A stretch of DNA of 64,000 bases from Agromyces badenianii (lineage in GTDB: Bacteria; Actinomycetota; Actinomycetes; Actinomycetales; Microbacteriaceae): NCBI RefSeq assembly GCF_003070885.1, contig NZ_CP028913.1:1364001-1428000 (forward strand). Direction: 5' to 3'. Below are positions 49,943 through 59,328 of the stretch, in pieces. The notes beneath the pieces are model-generated. The model saw only the letters and a program-made list of their open reading frames with translations, ran no database searches and was not told the DNA's origin. Both the position numbers and the translations under genes were made by a program. Each line of letters starts with the position of its first letter. Position 1 is the stretch's first letter.

Positions 49943-51574
49943 ATGACATCCGCATCCACGAACCGGCGTCGCGCCCTCATTGCGGCGGCCGGTGTCTCGG
50001 TGACCGCCCTCGCACTCGCCGGTTGCACGGCGGGCGGCGGCGACCCCGAGGCGACCGGTGGCACGCTGACGATCGGCACCACCGAGCAGGTGACGGCGCT
50101 CGACCCGGCCGGCTCGTACGACAACGGCTCGTTCGCCGTGCAGAACCAGGTGTTCCCGTTCCTCCTGAACACGCCCTACGGCAGCCCCGATGTCGAGCCC
50201 GACATCGCGGAGTCCGCGGAGTTCACCGGACCGACCGAGTACACCGTGACGCTCAAGCCCGATCTCACGTTCGCCAACGGCAACGACCTCACCGCGTCCG
50301 ACGTGAAGTTCACGTTCGACCGCCAGGTCGCGATCGCCGACGAGAACGGCCCGTCGTCGCTGCTGTACAACCTCGACTCGGTCGACGCCGTCGATGACAC
50401 CACGGTCGTCTTCAACCTGAAGTCCGAGAACGACCAGATCTTCCCGCAGATCCTGTCGAGCCCGGTCGGTCCGATCGTCGATGAAGACGTCTTCTCGGCC
50501 GACTCGCTCACCTCTGACGACGACATCGTCGCGGGCAACGCCTTCGCCGGCCAGTACGTCATCACGAGCTACGACTTCAACAACCTGATCTCGTACAAGG
50601 CCAACGCCGACTACGACGGCCTCCTGGGCGAAGCGAAGACCGACACGGTCAACGTGAAGTACTACACGGATGCCTCGAACCTGAAGCTCGACGTGCAGGA
50701 AGGCAACGTCGACGTCGCGCACCGCACGCTGAGTGCAACCGACATCGACGACCTCCGCGGCAACGACAACGTCAAGGTCGTCGACGGCCCCGGCGGCGAG
50801 ATCCGCTACCTCGTGTTCAACTTCAACACGATGCCGTTCGGCGCCACGACCGCCGAGGCCGACCCGGCCAAGGCGCTCGCGGTTCGCCAGGCGATCGCGA
50901 ACCTCATCGACCGCGACGCGATCTCCGAAGACGTCTACAAGGGCACCTTCACCCCGCTGTACTCGTACGTGCCCGAGGGCCTCACGGGTGCCAACGAGGC
51001 GCTCAAGTCGCTCTACGGCGACGGCAACGGTGCTCCCGACGCCGACAAGGCGGCCGCCGTGCTCGAGGCCGCCGGCGTCACCACGCCGCTCGACATCTCG
51101 ATCCAGTACGTGGCCGAGCGCTACGGACCGTCGTCGAGCGACGAGTACGCGATCATCAAGGACAACCTCGAGTCGAGCGGCCTGTTCGCCGTGAACCTGC
51201 AGTCGACCGAGTGGGTCCAGTACTCCGAGGACCGCGTGGCCGACCTCTACCCCGCGTACCAGCTGGGATGGTTCCCCGACTACTCGGATGCCGACAACTA
51301 CCTCACGCCGTTCTTCCTGACGGAGAACTTCCTCGCGAACCACTACGACAACGCCGAGGTGAACGACCTGATCCTCGAGCAGGCCGTCACCGCCGACCCG
51401 GCTGCTCGCGAGGCGCTCATCGGCGAGATCCAGGACAAGGTCGCGGCCGACCTGTCGACGATCCCGTACATGCAGGGCGCGCAGGTCGCAGTCGTGGGCA
51501 GTGACGTGGAGGGCACTGAAGACACGCTCGACGCGTCGTTCAAATTCCGCTACGCGGCACTCTCGAAGGGCTGA
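49943..51574 (+). CDS. Peptide ABC transporter substrate-binding lipoprotein
   Basis: 543 residues of the SBP_bac_5 (OppA/DppA) family. The signal peptide has arginines then a hydrophobic core and lipobox (ALALAGC, cysteine ~residue 28), so the protein is a membrane-anchored lipoprotein. GTLTIGTTEQVTALDPAGSYDNG and VKFTFDR fit the family. The ligand is probably an oligopeptide, unproven. AGGAAGAGG gives a strong ribosome site. A hairpin after its stop will give it higher expression than the permeases. Confidence 0.92.
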   Translation: MTSASTNRRRALIAAAGVSVTALALAGCTAGGGDPEATGGTLTIGTTEQVTALDPAGSYDNGSFAVQNQVFPFLLNTPYGSPDVEPDIAESAEFTGPTEYTVTLKPDLTFANGNDLTASDVKFTFDRQVAIADENGPSSLLYNLDSVDAVDDTTVVFNLKSENDQIFPQILSSPVGPIVDEDVFSADSLTSDDDIVAGNAFAGQYVITSYDFNNLISYKANADYDGLLGEAKTDTVNVKYYTDASNLKLDVQEGNVDVAHRTLSATDIDDLRGNDNVKVVDGPGGEIRYLVFNFNTMPFGATTAEADPAKALAVRQAIANLIDRDAISEDVYKGTFTPLYSYVPEGLTGANEALKSLYGDGNGAPDADKAAAVLEAAGVTTPLDISIQYVAERYGPSSSDEYAIIKDNLESSGLFAVNLQSTEWVQYSEDRVADLYPAYQLGWFPDYSDADNYLTPFFLTENFLANHYDNAEVNDLILEQAVTADPAAREALIGEIQDKVAADLSTIPYMQGAQVAVVGSDVEGTEDTLDASFKFRYAALSKG

Positions 51575-51603
51575 CGACGGACTAGAGTCGTTGAAGCTCG
51601 ACG

Positions 51604-51637
51604 ACGGGGGCGACCTGCTACCGCGGGTCGCCCCCGT
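51604..51637 (+). terminator. Partial terminator between the binding protein and permease genes
   Basis: A 12-bp stem (ACGGGGGCGACC with GGTCGCCCCCGT) lies inside the operon, before the oppB-like gene. Such intra-operon hairpins commonly lower transcript levels downstream or protect the upstream mRNA end. Confidence 0.7.
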
Positions 51638-51660
51638 TCCCATGTACCCCTGAGGATTCC

Positions 51661-52755
51661 ATGAGCACTGTACAAATTGCCGACCCATCAGCGTCGGCGC
51701 CCGCTGCGAGACGGCCCAAGCCGAAGTCCCAAGGAGGCGGGTTCGGCCGCTACCTGCTCGTCCGCTTCCTGCTGATCTTCCCGACGATCTTCATCCTCGT
51801 CACCCTCGTGTTCTTCCTGATGCGCACGACGGGCGACCCGATCACAGCCGCGCAGGGAGGCCGGCTCGGACCCGAGGCGCTCGCAGAGTTGCGCGCCGCC
51901 GCCGGATACGACCGGCCGCTGTTCGTCCAGTACTTCGAGTACCTCGGTCAGCTCCTGACGTTGAACTTCGGCGAGACCCTCACCACGAACCGACCGGTCG
52001 TCGAGGTGCTCGCCACCTACGGGCCGGCCACGTTCGAGCTCGTCTTCTACTCGCTGCTCGTCGCGTTCGTCATCGGCATCCCGCTCGGCCTGCTCACGGC
52101 GTACTACCGCGACAAGCCGCAGGACGCGGTGTTCCGCGTGCTCGCCATCTACTGGTACGCCGTTCCGATCTTCTTCGCCGGACTCATCCTCAAGCTGATC
52201 TTCTCGGTGTGGCTGAAGTGGTTCCCCGTCGCCGGGCGTGCCAGCGTCAGCGCCGAACTCCAGATGCAGACCCTGTCGAACAAGACGGGCTTCTACACGA
52301 TCGACGCCCTGATGACCGGCAACCCCGAGGTGCTCGGCGACGTGCTCTCCCACGCCGTGCTGCCCGCCATCGCGCTCGGACTCCTCACCGCCGGAATCTT
52401 CCTCCGGCTGGTTCGCACGAACGTGATCGGCACCTTGGCGACGGACTACGTCGATGCGGCCCGCTCGCGCGGAGTGGGCGAGCTCCGGCTGCTCCGCAAG
52501 CACGCCTACCGACCGGCGCTGATCCCGATCGTGACCGTGATCGGTCTGCAGATCGCCCTCCTGCTCTCGGGAGCGGTGCTCACCGAGACGACCTTCGAAT
52601 GGAAGGGACTCGGGTTCATCCTCGTCGAGTTCATCGAGTCGCGCGACTACGTCGCCGTGCAGGGCATCGTCGTGCTGCTCGCGGTGATCGTCGCCATCAC
52701 GAACTTCGTCGTCGACATCATCGCGGCGTTCATCGACCCGAGGGTGAGGTACTGA
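51661..52755 (+). CDS. Peptide ABC transporter permease, OppB/DppB type
   Basis: 364 residues with six predicted membrane segments. FLLIFPTIFILVTLVFFLMR near the start and the EAA-loop region (TDYVDAARSRGVGELRLLRKHAYR) are typical of DppB/OppB. The N-terminal ~35 residues are charged. One base separates it from the next permease gene. Confidence 0.93.
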   Translation: MSTVQIADPSASAPAARRPKPKSQGGGFGRYLLVRFLLIFPTIFILVTLVFFLMRTTGDPITAAQGGRLGPEALAELRAAAGYDRPLFVQYFEYLGQLLTLNFGETLTTNRPVVEVLATYGPATFELVFYSLLVAFVIGIPLGLLTAYYRDKPQDAVFRVLAIYWYAVPIFFAGLILKLIFSVWLKWFPVAGRASVSAELQMQTLSNKTGFYTIDALMTGNPEVLGDVLSHAVLPAIALGLLTAGIFLRLVRTNVIGTLATDYVDAARSRGVGELRLLRKHAYRPALIPIVTVIGLQIALLLSGAVLTETTFEWKGLGFILVEFIESRDYVAVQGIVVLLAVIVAITNFVVDIIAAFIDPRVRY

Positions 52756-52756
52756 C

Positions 52757-53830
52757 ATGACCGCGGCAACCGTCACCGCCCCCGTGAAGCGACGCCTGCG
52801 CGACCGGCTCCCGGTCGTGCACCAACTCCGGCAGAGCGTGGGCCTGCAGCGCGGCATGCTCGTCGCCGGCCTCGTGATGCTAATCGTCTTCGTGCTCTCC
52901 GCGATCTTCGCGCCGCTCCTCGCGCCCTACGGGTTCGCGCAGCGGGCCGACGCCGATGGTGCGTTCGGCACGCAGCAGCCGCCGTCGGCCGAGCACCTGT
53001 TCGGCACCACGGTCGGCGGCTACGACGTGTTCTCTCGCGTGATCTGGGGCACCCAGACCGCCATCCTCGTCGTCATCGTCGCGGTGCTCCTCTCGATCTT
53101 CATCGGCATCGCGCTCGGACTCTACGCCGGCTACTTCGGCGGCTGGCTCGACCGCGTGCTCGTGGTGATCTGCGACGCCGTCTACGCCTTCCCGTCGCTG
53201 CTGCTCGCCATCGTGCTCTCGATCGTCATCTCGGGCGGTCAATCGAACCTGTGGGGCGGCATCCTCGCCGCCGCCGGCTCGATCGTGGTGGTCTTCATCC
53301 CGCAGTACTTCCGGGTGATCCGCGCAGAGACGGTGCGCATCAAGGCGGAGCCCTTCGTCGAGTCGGCGAAGGTGCTCGGCGCGTCGAACTCGCGGATCGT
53401 GTTCAAGCACGTCTTCCGCAACGCGACGCGCACGCTGCCGCTGATCATCACGCTGAACTCCGCCGAGGCCATCCTCACGCTCGCGGCGCTCGGCTACGTC
53501 GGCTTCGGCATCGAGCCGACCGCGGCGGCGGAGTGGGGCTACGACCTCAACAAGGCGCAGTCCGACGTCACGAGCGGCATCTGGTGGACCGCCCTCTTCC
53601 CGGGCCTCGCGATCGTCTTCTCGGTGCTCGGCATCATGCTCGTGGGCGAGAGCCTCAACGACCTGGCCGATCCGCGCCTGCGCGGGCGCCGACGGGTCGC
53701 CCAAGCCTCGGGCGAGGTCGCCGAGACGTCGGTCGTTCCCGGAGGCACGCTGACCGCGGGCCCGGGCGGCATCGAGGGATTGGAAGACGGAGAGACATTC
53801 GACGAACACGGAATCGAGGTCCGGCGATGA
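52757..53830 (+). CDS. Peptide ABC transporter permease, OppC/DppC type
   Basis: 357 residues. The OppC_N segment (GMLVAGLVMLIVFVLSAIFAP) is followed by five helices and an EAA loop (RIKAEPFVESAKVLGASNSR). It has an acidic ~45-residue C-terminal tail beyond the family core. The stop overlaps the ATPase start (ATGA). Confidence 0.93.
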   Translation: MTAATVTAPVKRRLRDRLPVVHQLRQSVGLQRGMLVAGLVMLIVFVLSAIFAPLLAPYGFAQRADADGAFGTQQPPSAEHLFGTTVGGYDVFSRVIWGTQTAILVVIVAVLLSIFIGIALGLYAGYFGGWLDRVLVVICDAVYAFPSLLLAIVLSIVISGGQSNLWGGILAAAGSIVVVFIPQYFRVIRAETVRIKAEPFVESAKVLGASNSRIVFKHVFRNATRTLPLIITLNSAEAILTLAALGYVGFGIEPTAAAEWGYDLNKAQSDVTSGIWWTALFPGLAIVFSVLGIMLVGESLNDLADPRLRGRRRVAQASGEVAETSVVPGGTLTAGPGGIEGLEDGETFDEHGIEVRR

Positions 53831-55515
53831 GCACGGTGGTCGACATCAAGAACCTCGGCGTGTCGTTCGCGACCGACGCCGGGGCCGTCAAGGCCGTCGA
53901 CGACGTGTCGCTCTCGGTCGACCGCGGAGAGGTGCTCGCCATCGTCGGCGAGTCCGGCAGCGGCAAGACCGTCACGGCCAAGACGATCCTCGGGCTCCTG
54001 CCCGAGACCGCGACGACCCGCGGCGCCGTGGTGCTCTCGAACCGCGAGGGCACCGGCGAGCACAACATCATCGCGCTCTCGAAACAGAAGCTGCGAGAGA
54101 TTCGCGGCACCGACGTGGCGATGGTCTTCCAGGAGCCCTCGACGGCACTGAACCCCGTCTACACCGTCGGCTGGCAGATCATGGAAGGGCTCCGGGCCCA
54201 CGGCACGATCTCGAAGGCCGAGGCTCGGGCCAAGGCCATCGAGATGATGCGCAAGGTCGGCATCCCCGACCCCGAGGAGCGGGTCGACCACTACCCGCAC
54301 CAGTTCTCGGGCGGGCAGAAGCAGCGCGTCGTGATCGCGATGGCGCTCGTGCTCGACCCCGGACTGATCGTCGCCGACGAGCCGACCACGGCGCTCGACG
54401 TCACAGTGCAGGCCGAGATCCTCGACCTGCTGCGCCGCTGCCGTGACGAGTTCGGCACGGCCATCGTGCTGATCACGCACAACATGGGCGTCGTTGCCGA
54501 CCTCGCCGACCGGGTCGCGGTCATGTACCAGGGCAAGGTCGTCGAGGAGGCCGGCGTGCAGAGCCTGTTCGCGGCTCCGAAGCACGACTACACCAAGGCG
54601 CTGCTCGCCGCGGTGCCGTACGTCGGTCACGGTGTCGCCCGCGCCCTCGAGCGGGCCGCCGCCCGCCCCGAGGGCTGGGGGCAGCAGACGCCGCTCGTCG
54701 AGGCACGCGGGCTCGAGATCACATATCCTGGCCGGTTCGGCCGCACGGGCTTCACCGCCGTCGGCGGCGTCGACCTCGTGATCCGGCCGGGCGAGGTGCT
54801 CGGCCTGGTCGGCGAGTCGGGTTCGGGCAAGACCACGATCGGCCGTGCGATCGCCGGCCTCACGAAGGTGACCGGCGGCTCGTTGAAGGTGCTCGGTGCC
54901 GAGATGAACGGCATTCGCGAACGCGACTTCCGGCCGCTCCGCAGCCGCATCGGGTTCGTCTTCCAAGACCCGGCGTCGAGCTTCAACCCGTTGCTCACCA
55001 TCGCCGAGTGCGTCGCCGAGCCGCTCATCATCCACAGCGGGGTGAAGGATGCCGCGTCTGCACGCGCGAAGGTCGACGAGCTCCTCGAGGCGGTGCAGCT
55101 GCCGCGATCGTACGGCGACCGCTACCCGCATGAGCTCAGCGGCGGGCAGCGTCAGCGCGCGAGCCTCGCACGGGCGCTCGCACTCGAGCCCGAGCTGCTC
55201 ATCGCCGACGAGCCGACGTCTGCGCTCGACGTCTCGGTGCAGGCTCGTGTGCTCGAGCTCTTCGCGGAGCTCCAGCGCGAGTTCGGGTTCGCGGCGCTGT
55301 TCATCAGCCACGACCTCGCCGTCGTCGACCTGCTCGCCGACCGCATCGCGGTGCTCTATCACGGCCGTCTCGTCGAGGAGGGCACGGGCGCCGAGGTGCT
55401 CGGTGCGCCGAAGGACCCGTACACGCAGCGGCTGCTCGCATCGCTGCCGGTGCCCGATCCGGTCGCCCAGGCGGCTCGGCGTGAGGAACTCCGCCGACTC
55501 CGGGAGGCGGTGTGA
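53827..55515 (+). CDS. Fused two-domain peptide ABC ATPase (OppD-OppF)
   Basis: 562 residues containing two complete ATPase domains. Domain 1: GESGSGKTVTAK, FSGGQKQR, LIVADEPTTALD. Domain 2: GESGSGKTTIGR, LSGGQRQR, LLIADEPTSALD. It corresponds to OppD and OppF on one chain, which already gives the two nucleotide-binding domains a transporter needs. It overlaps the genes on both sides. Confidence 0.93.
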   Translation: MSTVVDIKNLGVSFATDAGAVKAVDDVSLSVDRGEVLAIVGESGSGKTVTAKTILGLLPETATTRGAVVLSNREGTGEHNIIALSKQKLREIRGTDVAMVFQEPSTALNPVYTVGWQIMEGLRAHGTISKAEARAKAIEMMRKVGIPDPEERVDHYPHQFSGGQKQRVVIAMALVLDPGLIVADEPTTALDVTVQAEILDLLRRCRDEFGTAIVLITHNMGVVADLADRVAVMYQGKVVEEAGVQSLFAAPKHDYTKALLAAVPYVGHGVARALERAAARPEGWGQQTPLVEARGLEITYPGRFGRTGFTAVGGVDLVIRPGEVLGLVGESGSGKTTIGRAIAGLTKVTGGSLKVLGAEMNGIRERDFRPLRSRIGFVFQDPASSFNPLLTIAECVAEPLIIHSGVKDAASARAKVDELLEAVQLPRSYGDRYPHELSGGQRQRASLARALALEPELLIADEPTSALDVSVQARVLELFAELQREFGFAALFISHDLAVVDLLADRIAVLYHGRLVEEGTGAEVLGAPKDPYTQRLLASLPVPDPVAQAARREELRRLREAV

Positions 55516-56372
55516 TGCGTGGCGCCGCCCATGGCTACCCCATCGTGCTGAACGACCTGTCGGTCGAGTACCCGGCGCGAGGGGCGAGCCCGGCGTACGT
55601 CGCGCTGCACGGGCTCAGCCTCACGGTCGCGCCGGGCGAGGTGCTCGGGCTGCTGGGCAGTGCGGGCAGCGGAAAGAGCACGCTCGCGAAGGTGCTCTCG
55701 GGCGTCGCCTTCGAGACGCGGGCCGCCGAGGGCCGGCCGCTCATCACGGGCGGTGATGCCATGGTGCTCGGGCAGTCGCTGCGGGGCATCCCGAAGCGGA
55801 AGGTGCCCGAGTTCCGGTTCCATGTCGGGTACCTGCCGCAGGATGCCGCGGCGGCCCTGCCCGCCGACCGCACCGTCGCCGAGATCATCGCGGAACCGAT
55901 CCTCGAGCGCGACCGCCGCTACAACGGTCGGGCGCTCGCGACCCGGGTCGCGACGATGCTCGACGGTGTGCGCCTCTCGCTCGGCAAGCTCGAGAAGTAT
56001 CCCTACGAGTTGTCGGGCGGGCAGCGCCAGCGCGTGGCCCTTGCGCGCGCCCTCGTGCTCGGCCCGTCGGTGCTGATCGCAGACGAGCCGACGGCCGGCA
56101 TCGACCTCACGGTGCGCGACGCCGTCGCACAGCTGATCGGCGAACTCCGCGACCAGCACACCTTCTCGGCGGTCATCATCAGCCACGACCTGCCGGTGCT
56201 TCGCAGCACTGCCGACCGCATCGCGGTGCTCGACCGCGGCGAGCTCGCGGCGATCGGCACGATCGACGAGGTGCTCGACGATCCTCGCCACCCCTACGTG
56301 ATGGCACTGGCCGGCGCGCTCGACGCCGGTCACGCCATCATCGACGATCTCGATCTGGGCCCCACGGCATGA
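55512..56372 (+). CDS. Additional ABC ATPase in the peptide operon
   Basis: 286 residues with Walker A GSAGSGKSTLAK, signature LSGGQRQR and Walker B VLIADEPTAGID. It resembles the peptide/nickel ATPase group but Walker A reads GSAGSGKS rather than the usual GESGSGKS. Since the preceding fused protein already supplies two ATPase domains, this third one is surplus; it may swap in, regulate or serve another permease. The GTG start overlaps the preceding stop. Confidence 0.88.
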   Translation: MMRGAAHGYPIVLNDLSVEYPARGASPAYVALHGLSLTVAPGEVLGLLGSAGSGKSTLAKVLSGVAFETRAAEGRPLITGGDAMVLGQSLRGIPKRKVPEFRFHVGYLPQDAAAALPADRTVAEIIAEPILERDRRYNGRALATRVATMLDGVRLSLGKLEKYPYELSGGQRQRVALARALVLGPSVLIADEPTAGIDLTVRDAVAQLIGELRDQHTFSAVIISHDLPVLRSTADRIAVLDRGELAAIGTIDEVLDDPRHPYVMALAGALDAGHAIIDDLDLGPTA

Positions 56373-57400
56373 CGGATGCCGCGGCGCCCGCGCCGCGCGC
56401 ACGCCACCGCGTCGTGCGCGGCGCCCCGGCCATCGAGGTCGCCGTGCCGGTGCCGGCCGTGTCGGTGCCGGTCGTGCCCGGGCCGATCGCGATCCTGCCG
56501 AATGCCGAGCCGGCATTCGTCGCCGCGGTCGAGCGCGCCGGCGGCACGCTCGCCCCGCTGTCGCCGGCGACTCGCGGACTGGTGTGGACCGCAGCATCCG
56601 GGGCCGACGAACTCGCGCGAGTGCTCGACGCGCACCCGTCGATCGCGTGGGTGCAGTTGCCGTGGGCGGGCGTCGACGCGTTCGCCCCGCTGATCGCGAG
56701 CGCCGCGGGCGACGGTCGCGTCTGGACGAGCGCGAAGGGGGCCTACGCGCAGCCGGTCGCCGAGCACGCGCTCATGCTCGTGCTGGCGCTGCTTCGCGAA
56801 CTGCCGCGACGAGTCACGGCAACCGCCTGGTACGCCGACGAGGAGGGCCGCACCCTGTACGGCTCGCACGTGGTCATCGTGGGCGCCGGAGGCATCGCGG
56901 TGGAGTTGCTGCGCCTGCTCGAGCCGTTCGGCGTGCGCACGACCGTCGTCCGCCGAAGCGCCGGCGCCGTGCCCCGTGCGACGCGCACCGTGCAGACGGC
57001 GCAGCTCGGCGACGTGCTCGCGGATGCCGACGTCGTCGTGCTCGCGGCGGCGCTGACCGCCGGCTCCCGCGGGCTGATGGGCGCCGATCAACTGGCCCGG
57101 ATGCCTCGCGGCGCCCTGCTCGTGAACGTCGCCCGCGGGGGACTCGTCGACACCGACGCGCTCGTCACCGCGCTCGAGTCGGGGCACCTCGGCGGGGCGG
57201 GGCTCGATGTCACCGACCCCGAACCGCTGCCCACGGGGCATCCGCTCTGGCAGGCGCAGAACTGCATCGTCACGCCGCACGTGGCCGACACCGAAGAGAT
57301 GACGGTGCCGCTCTTCGCCGAGCGGATCTCGTCGAACGTGCGCTCGTTCCTCGGCGATGGCGACTTCGAGGGCCGGATCGACCTGCTCGCAGGCTACTGA
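56369..57400 (+). CDS. D-2-hydroxyacid dehydrogenase family protein
   Basis: 343 residues overlapping the ABC gene by four bases. The NAD-binding loop is VVIVGAGGIAVELL; the catalytic arginine lies in NVARGGLVDTDAL, glutamate in DVTDPEPLP and histidine in VTPHVADTEE, so the active-site triad is complete. The first ~40 residues are alanine/proline/valine-rich. The substrate is unknown; its place at the end of a peptide-uptake operon suggests processing of an imported compound or a D-amino-acid-derived keto acid. Confidence 0.85.
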   Translation: MTDAAAPAPRARHRVVRGAPAIEVAVPVPAVSVPVVPGPIAILPNAEPAFVAAVERAGGTLAPLSPATRGLVWTAASGADELARVLDAHPSIAWVQLPWAGVDAFAPLIASAAGDGRVWTSAKGAYAQPVAEHALMLVLALLRELPRRVTATAWYADEEGRTLYGSHVVIVGAGGIAVELLRLLEPFGVRTTVVRRSAGAVPRATRTVQTAQLGDVLADADVVVLAAALTAGSRGLMGADQLARMPRGALLVNVARGGLVDTDALVTALESGHLGGAGLDVTDPEPLPTGHPLWQAQNCIVTPHVADTEEMTVPLFAERISSNVRSFLGDGDFEGRIDLLAGY

Positions 57401-57485
57401 GGCGTCGGCGCCGCCGGTGGAGTGAGCCTCCCTCGAATTGGGAGTCGGCAAATCCTTTGCTAGAGTATCGATGCTGAACAAGCGA

Positions 57486-57558
57486 TCCTCCATAGCTCAA
57501 TTGGCAGAGCAATCGGCTGTTAACCGGTAGGTTCTTGGTTCGAGTCCAAGTGGGGGAG
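57486..57558 (+). tRNA. tRNA-Asn (GTT)
   Basis: A full cloverleaf: acceptor TCCTCCA with TGGGGGA, D-arm, anticodon loop with GTT (ggctGTTaaccg), T-arm GGTTCGAGTCC. A promoter-like TAGAGT sits about 25 bases upstream. CCA is not encoded. Confidence 0.96.
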
Positions 57559-57563
57559 CAGCA

Positions 57564-57593
57564 ACCCCGTCCCTCCTCGAGGGGCGGGGTTTT
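57564..57593 (+). terminator. Terminator after tRNA-Asn
   Basis: ACCCCG/CGGGGT outer stem with an inner CCCTC/GAGGG stem, followed by TTTTC; a typical intrinsic terminator six bases past the tRNA. Confidence 0.85.
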
Positions 57594-57642
57594 CTCGTCT
57601 TCAGGGGCGGCTGCCCCGCAGAGACGCGGGAGGGTCAGTGGT

Positions 57643-58209
57643 TCAGGCGTCGAGGTCGTCGACTCCCGGCATCCACTGTTGCCCGGGCCTGCCCCAGCCG
57701 AGCTTCCTCGTGATCTTGGCGACGATGCGCTGGTCGCGCTCACCGAGCCGGTCGGTGTAGAGCGTGCCCTCGAGATGGTCGTACTCGTGCTGGAAGATGC
57801 GGGCGAGCCATCCCTCGGCCTCGATCTCGAAGCGCTGACCGTCGAGATCGGTCGCGCGCAGGATCGCCCGCTCCGCTCGACGAAGCCCGAATCGTTCACC
57901 GGGGAACGACAGGCAGCCCTCCGACTCCTCGTCGGGGTCGGGTTCGCCGGCGGGCGGCGGCGAGATCCACAGCTCGGGGTTGATCGCGACGCCGCGCCAG
58001 CGGGTGTCGGCCTCGTCGACCCAGCCGTAGGTGAACAGGCGCAGCCCGACGCCGACCTGCGGGCCCGCGAGCCCCACTCCCGGCGCGGCATCCATCGTCT
58101 CGAACATGTCGCGCACGAGCGTGCGGAGCCCGTCGTCGATCGTCTCGACGGGCAGGGCAGGGGAATGCAGCACCGGATCACCGGCGATTCGTATGGGGAG
58201 CACGGCCAT
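57643..58209 (-). CDS. def: Peptide deformylase
   Basis: 188 residues. All three deformylase motifs are present: GVGLAGPQVG, EGCLSFPG and HEYDHLEG. It removes the formyl group from new proteins. It is divergent from the DMT transporter gene. Confidence 0.96.
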   Translation of the reverse strand: MAVLPIRIAGDPVLHSPALPVETIDDGLRTLVRDMFETMDAAPGVGLAGPQVGVGLRLFTYGWVDEADTRWRGVAINPELWISPPPAGEPDPDEESEGCLSFPGERFGLRRAERAILRATDLDGQRFEIEAEGWLARIFQHEYDHLEGTLYTDRLGERDQRIVAKITRKLGWGRPGQQWMPGVDDLDA

Positions 58210-58250
58210 TCGGCAAGGATATCCGGCACCGAACGGGTAGGGTCGATGCC

Positions 58251-59168
58251 GTGGATCCGGACCTGAGCGAGCTCTCTGAACAGATCGCGCTCGACCCCAC
58301 CCAGTTCATCGGAATCCCGCTCGCCCTCGTCGGCGCGGTGTTCCTCTCGCTCGGAGCGCAGTTCCAGCACCGCGGGGTGGTCAAGGTCGAGTCGCGCACC
58401 GTCGACAGCCTCGGCAAGGGGCTGAACGGCAAGCAGCTCGCCCTCCTGCTCGCGCGGCCCTCGTGGGTGCTCGGCTCGGTCATGCTCGGGCTCGCGATCG
58501 TCTTCCAGCTGTCGAGCCTCTACTTCGCGCCGATCATCGTGGTGCAGCCGCTCGGCGCGATCGCGCTCGTCATCACCTCGATCCTCAATTCGCGGATCAA
58601 TCACGTGAAGCTGAACGGCAAGTCCATCTCGGCGATCGTGATGTGCGTGGGCGGCGTGTTCCTGTTCGTCGGCGTGGCCGCCTTCACCGCCGTCGACAAG
58701 CCGGTCACCGACCGGCAGCTCGTGACGATCCTCATCATCCTCGCCGTCGTGCTCGCCCTCGCGGCAGTGGCGTTCGGGATGCTCCGCCACCGCATCCGCG
58801 CGATCTTCTACGTGATCATGGCGGGCGTGCTGTACGGCTTCGTCGCGACCCTCGCCAAGGTCGTGCTCGGCCGGCTGCAGCAGGGCGAGTTCGAGTGGCT
58901 GACGTGGCTCTGCGTGATCGGACTGCTCGGCGCGACCGCGCTCGGCGCCTACTTCGTGCAGAACGCGTACGCGTCGGGCCCGCCCGATCTCGTCATCGCC
59001 GGGCTCACGGTCGTCGACCCGATGGTGGCGGTCGCGATCGGCATCATCGTGCTCGGCGAGGCCTCGCAGGCGCCCCTCTGGGCGATCGGCGTGTTCATCC
59101 TCGCGGGGGTCATCGCCGTGTGGGGTGTCTTCCAGCTCGCCCGCAACCACCCGCAGACCCGCCTGTGA
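58251..59168 (+). CDS. DMT superfamily (EamA/NIPA-like) transporter
   Basis: 305 residues with about nine or ten hydrophobic helices and two-fold EamA character (LGLAIVFQLSSLYFAPIIVVQPLGAIALV in the first half; IAGLTVVDPMVAVAIGIIVLGE in the second). The opening segment resembles NIPA-type magnesium transporter relatives. The substrate is unknown. Start is GTG 58251. Confidence 0.82.
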   Translation: MDPDLSELSEQIALDPTQFIGIPLALVGAVFLSLGAQFQHRGVVKVESRTVDSLGKGLNGKQLALLLARPSWVLGSVMLGLAIVFQLSSLYFAPIIVVQPLGAIALVITSILNSRINHVKLNGKSISAIVMCVGGVFLFVGVAAFTAVDKPVTDRQLVTILIILAVVLALAAVAFGMLRHRIRAIFYVIMAGVLYGFVATLAKVVLGRLQQGEFEWLTWLCVIGLLGATALGAYFVQNAYASGPPDLVIAGLTVVDPMVAVAIGIIVLGEASQAPLWAIGVFILAGVIAVWGVFQLARNHPQTRL

Positions 59169-59328
59169 GCTGAGCTGCATCCACTCTGCCGACATGCGAG
59201 CGCAGGGAAGGTGCCGCCGCCCTGCGTAGACTATCGTCGGATTCAGTCCGCGCGCCGATCCGCCCGTCGCGGCGCCCGCCGAGGGCCGATCGCCCTCGAT
59301 CCCCTGAAATGGTGAGGAACAACCCCAC

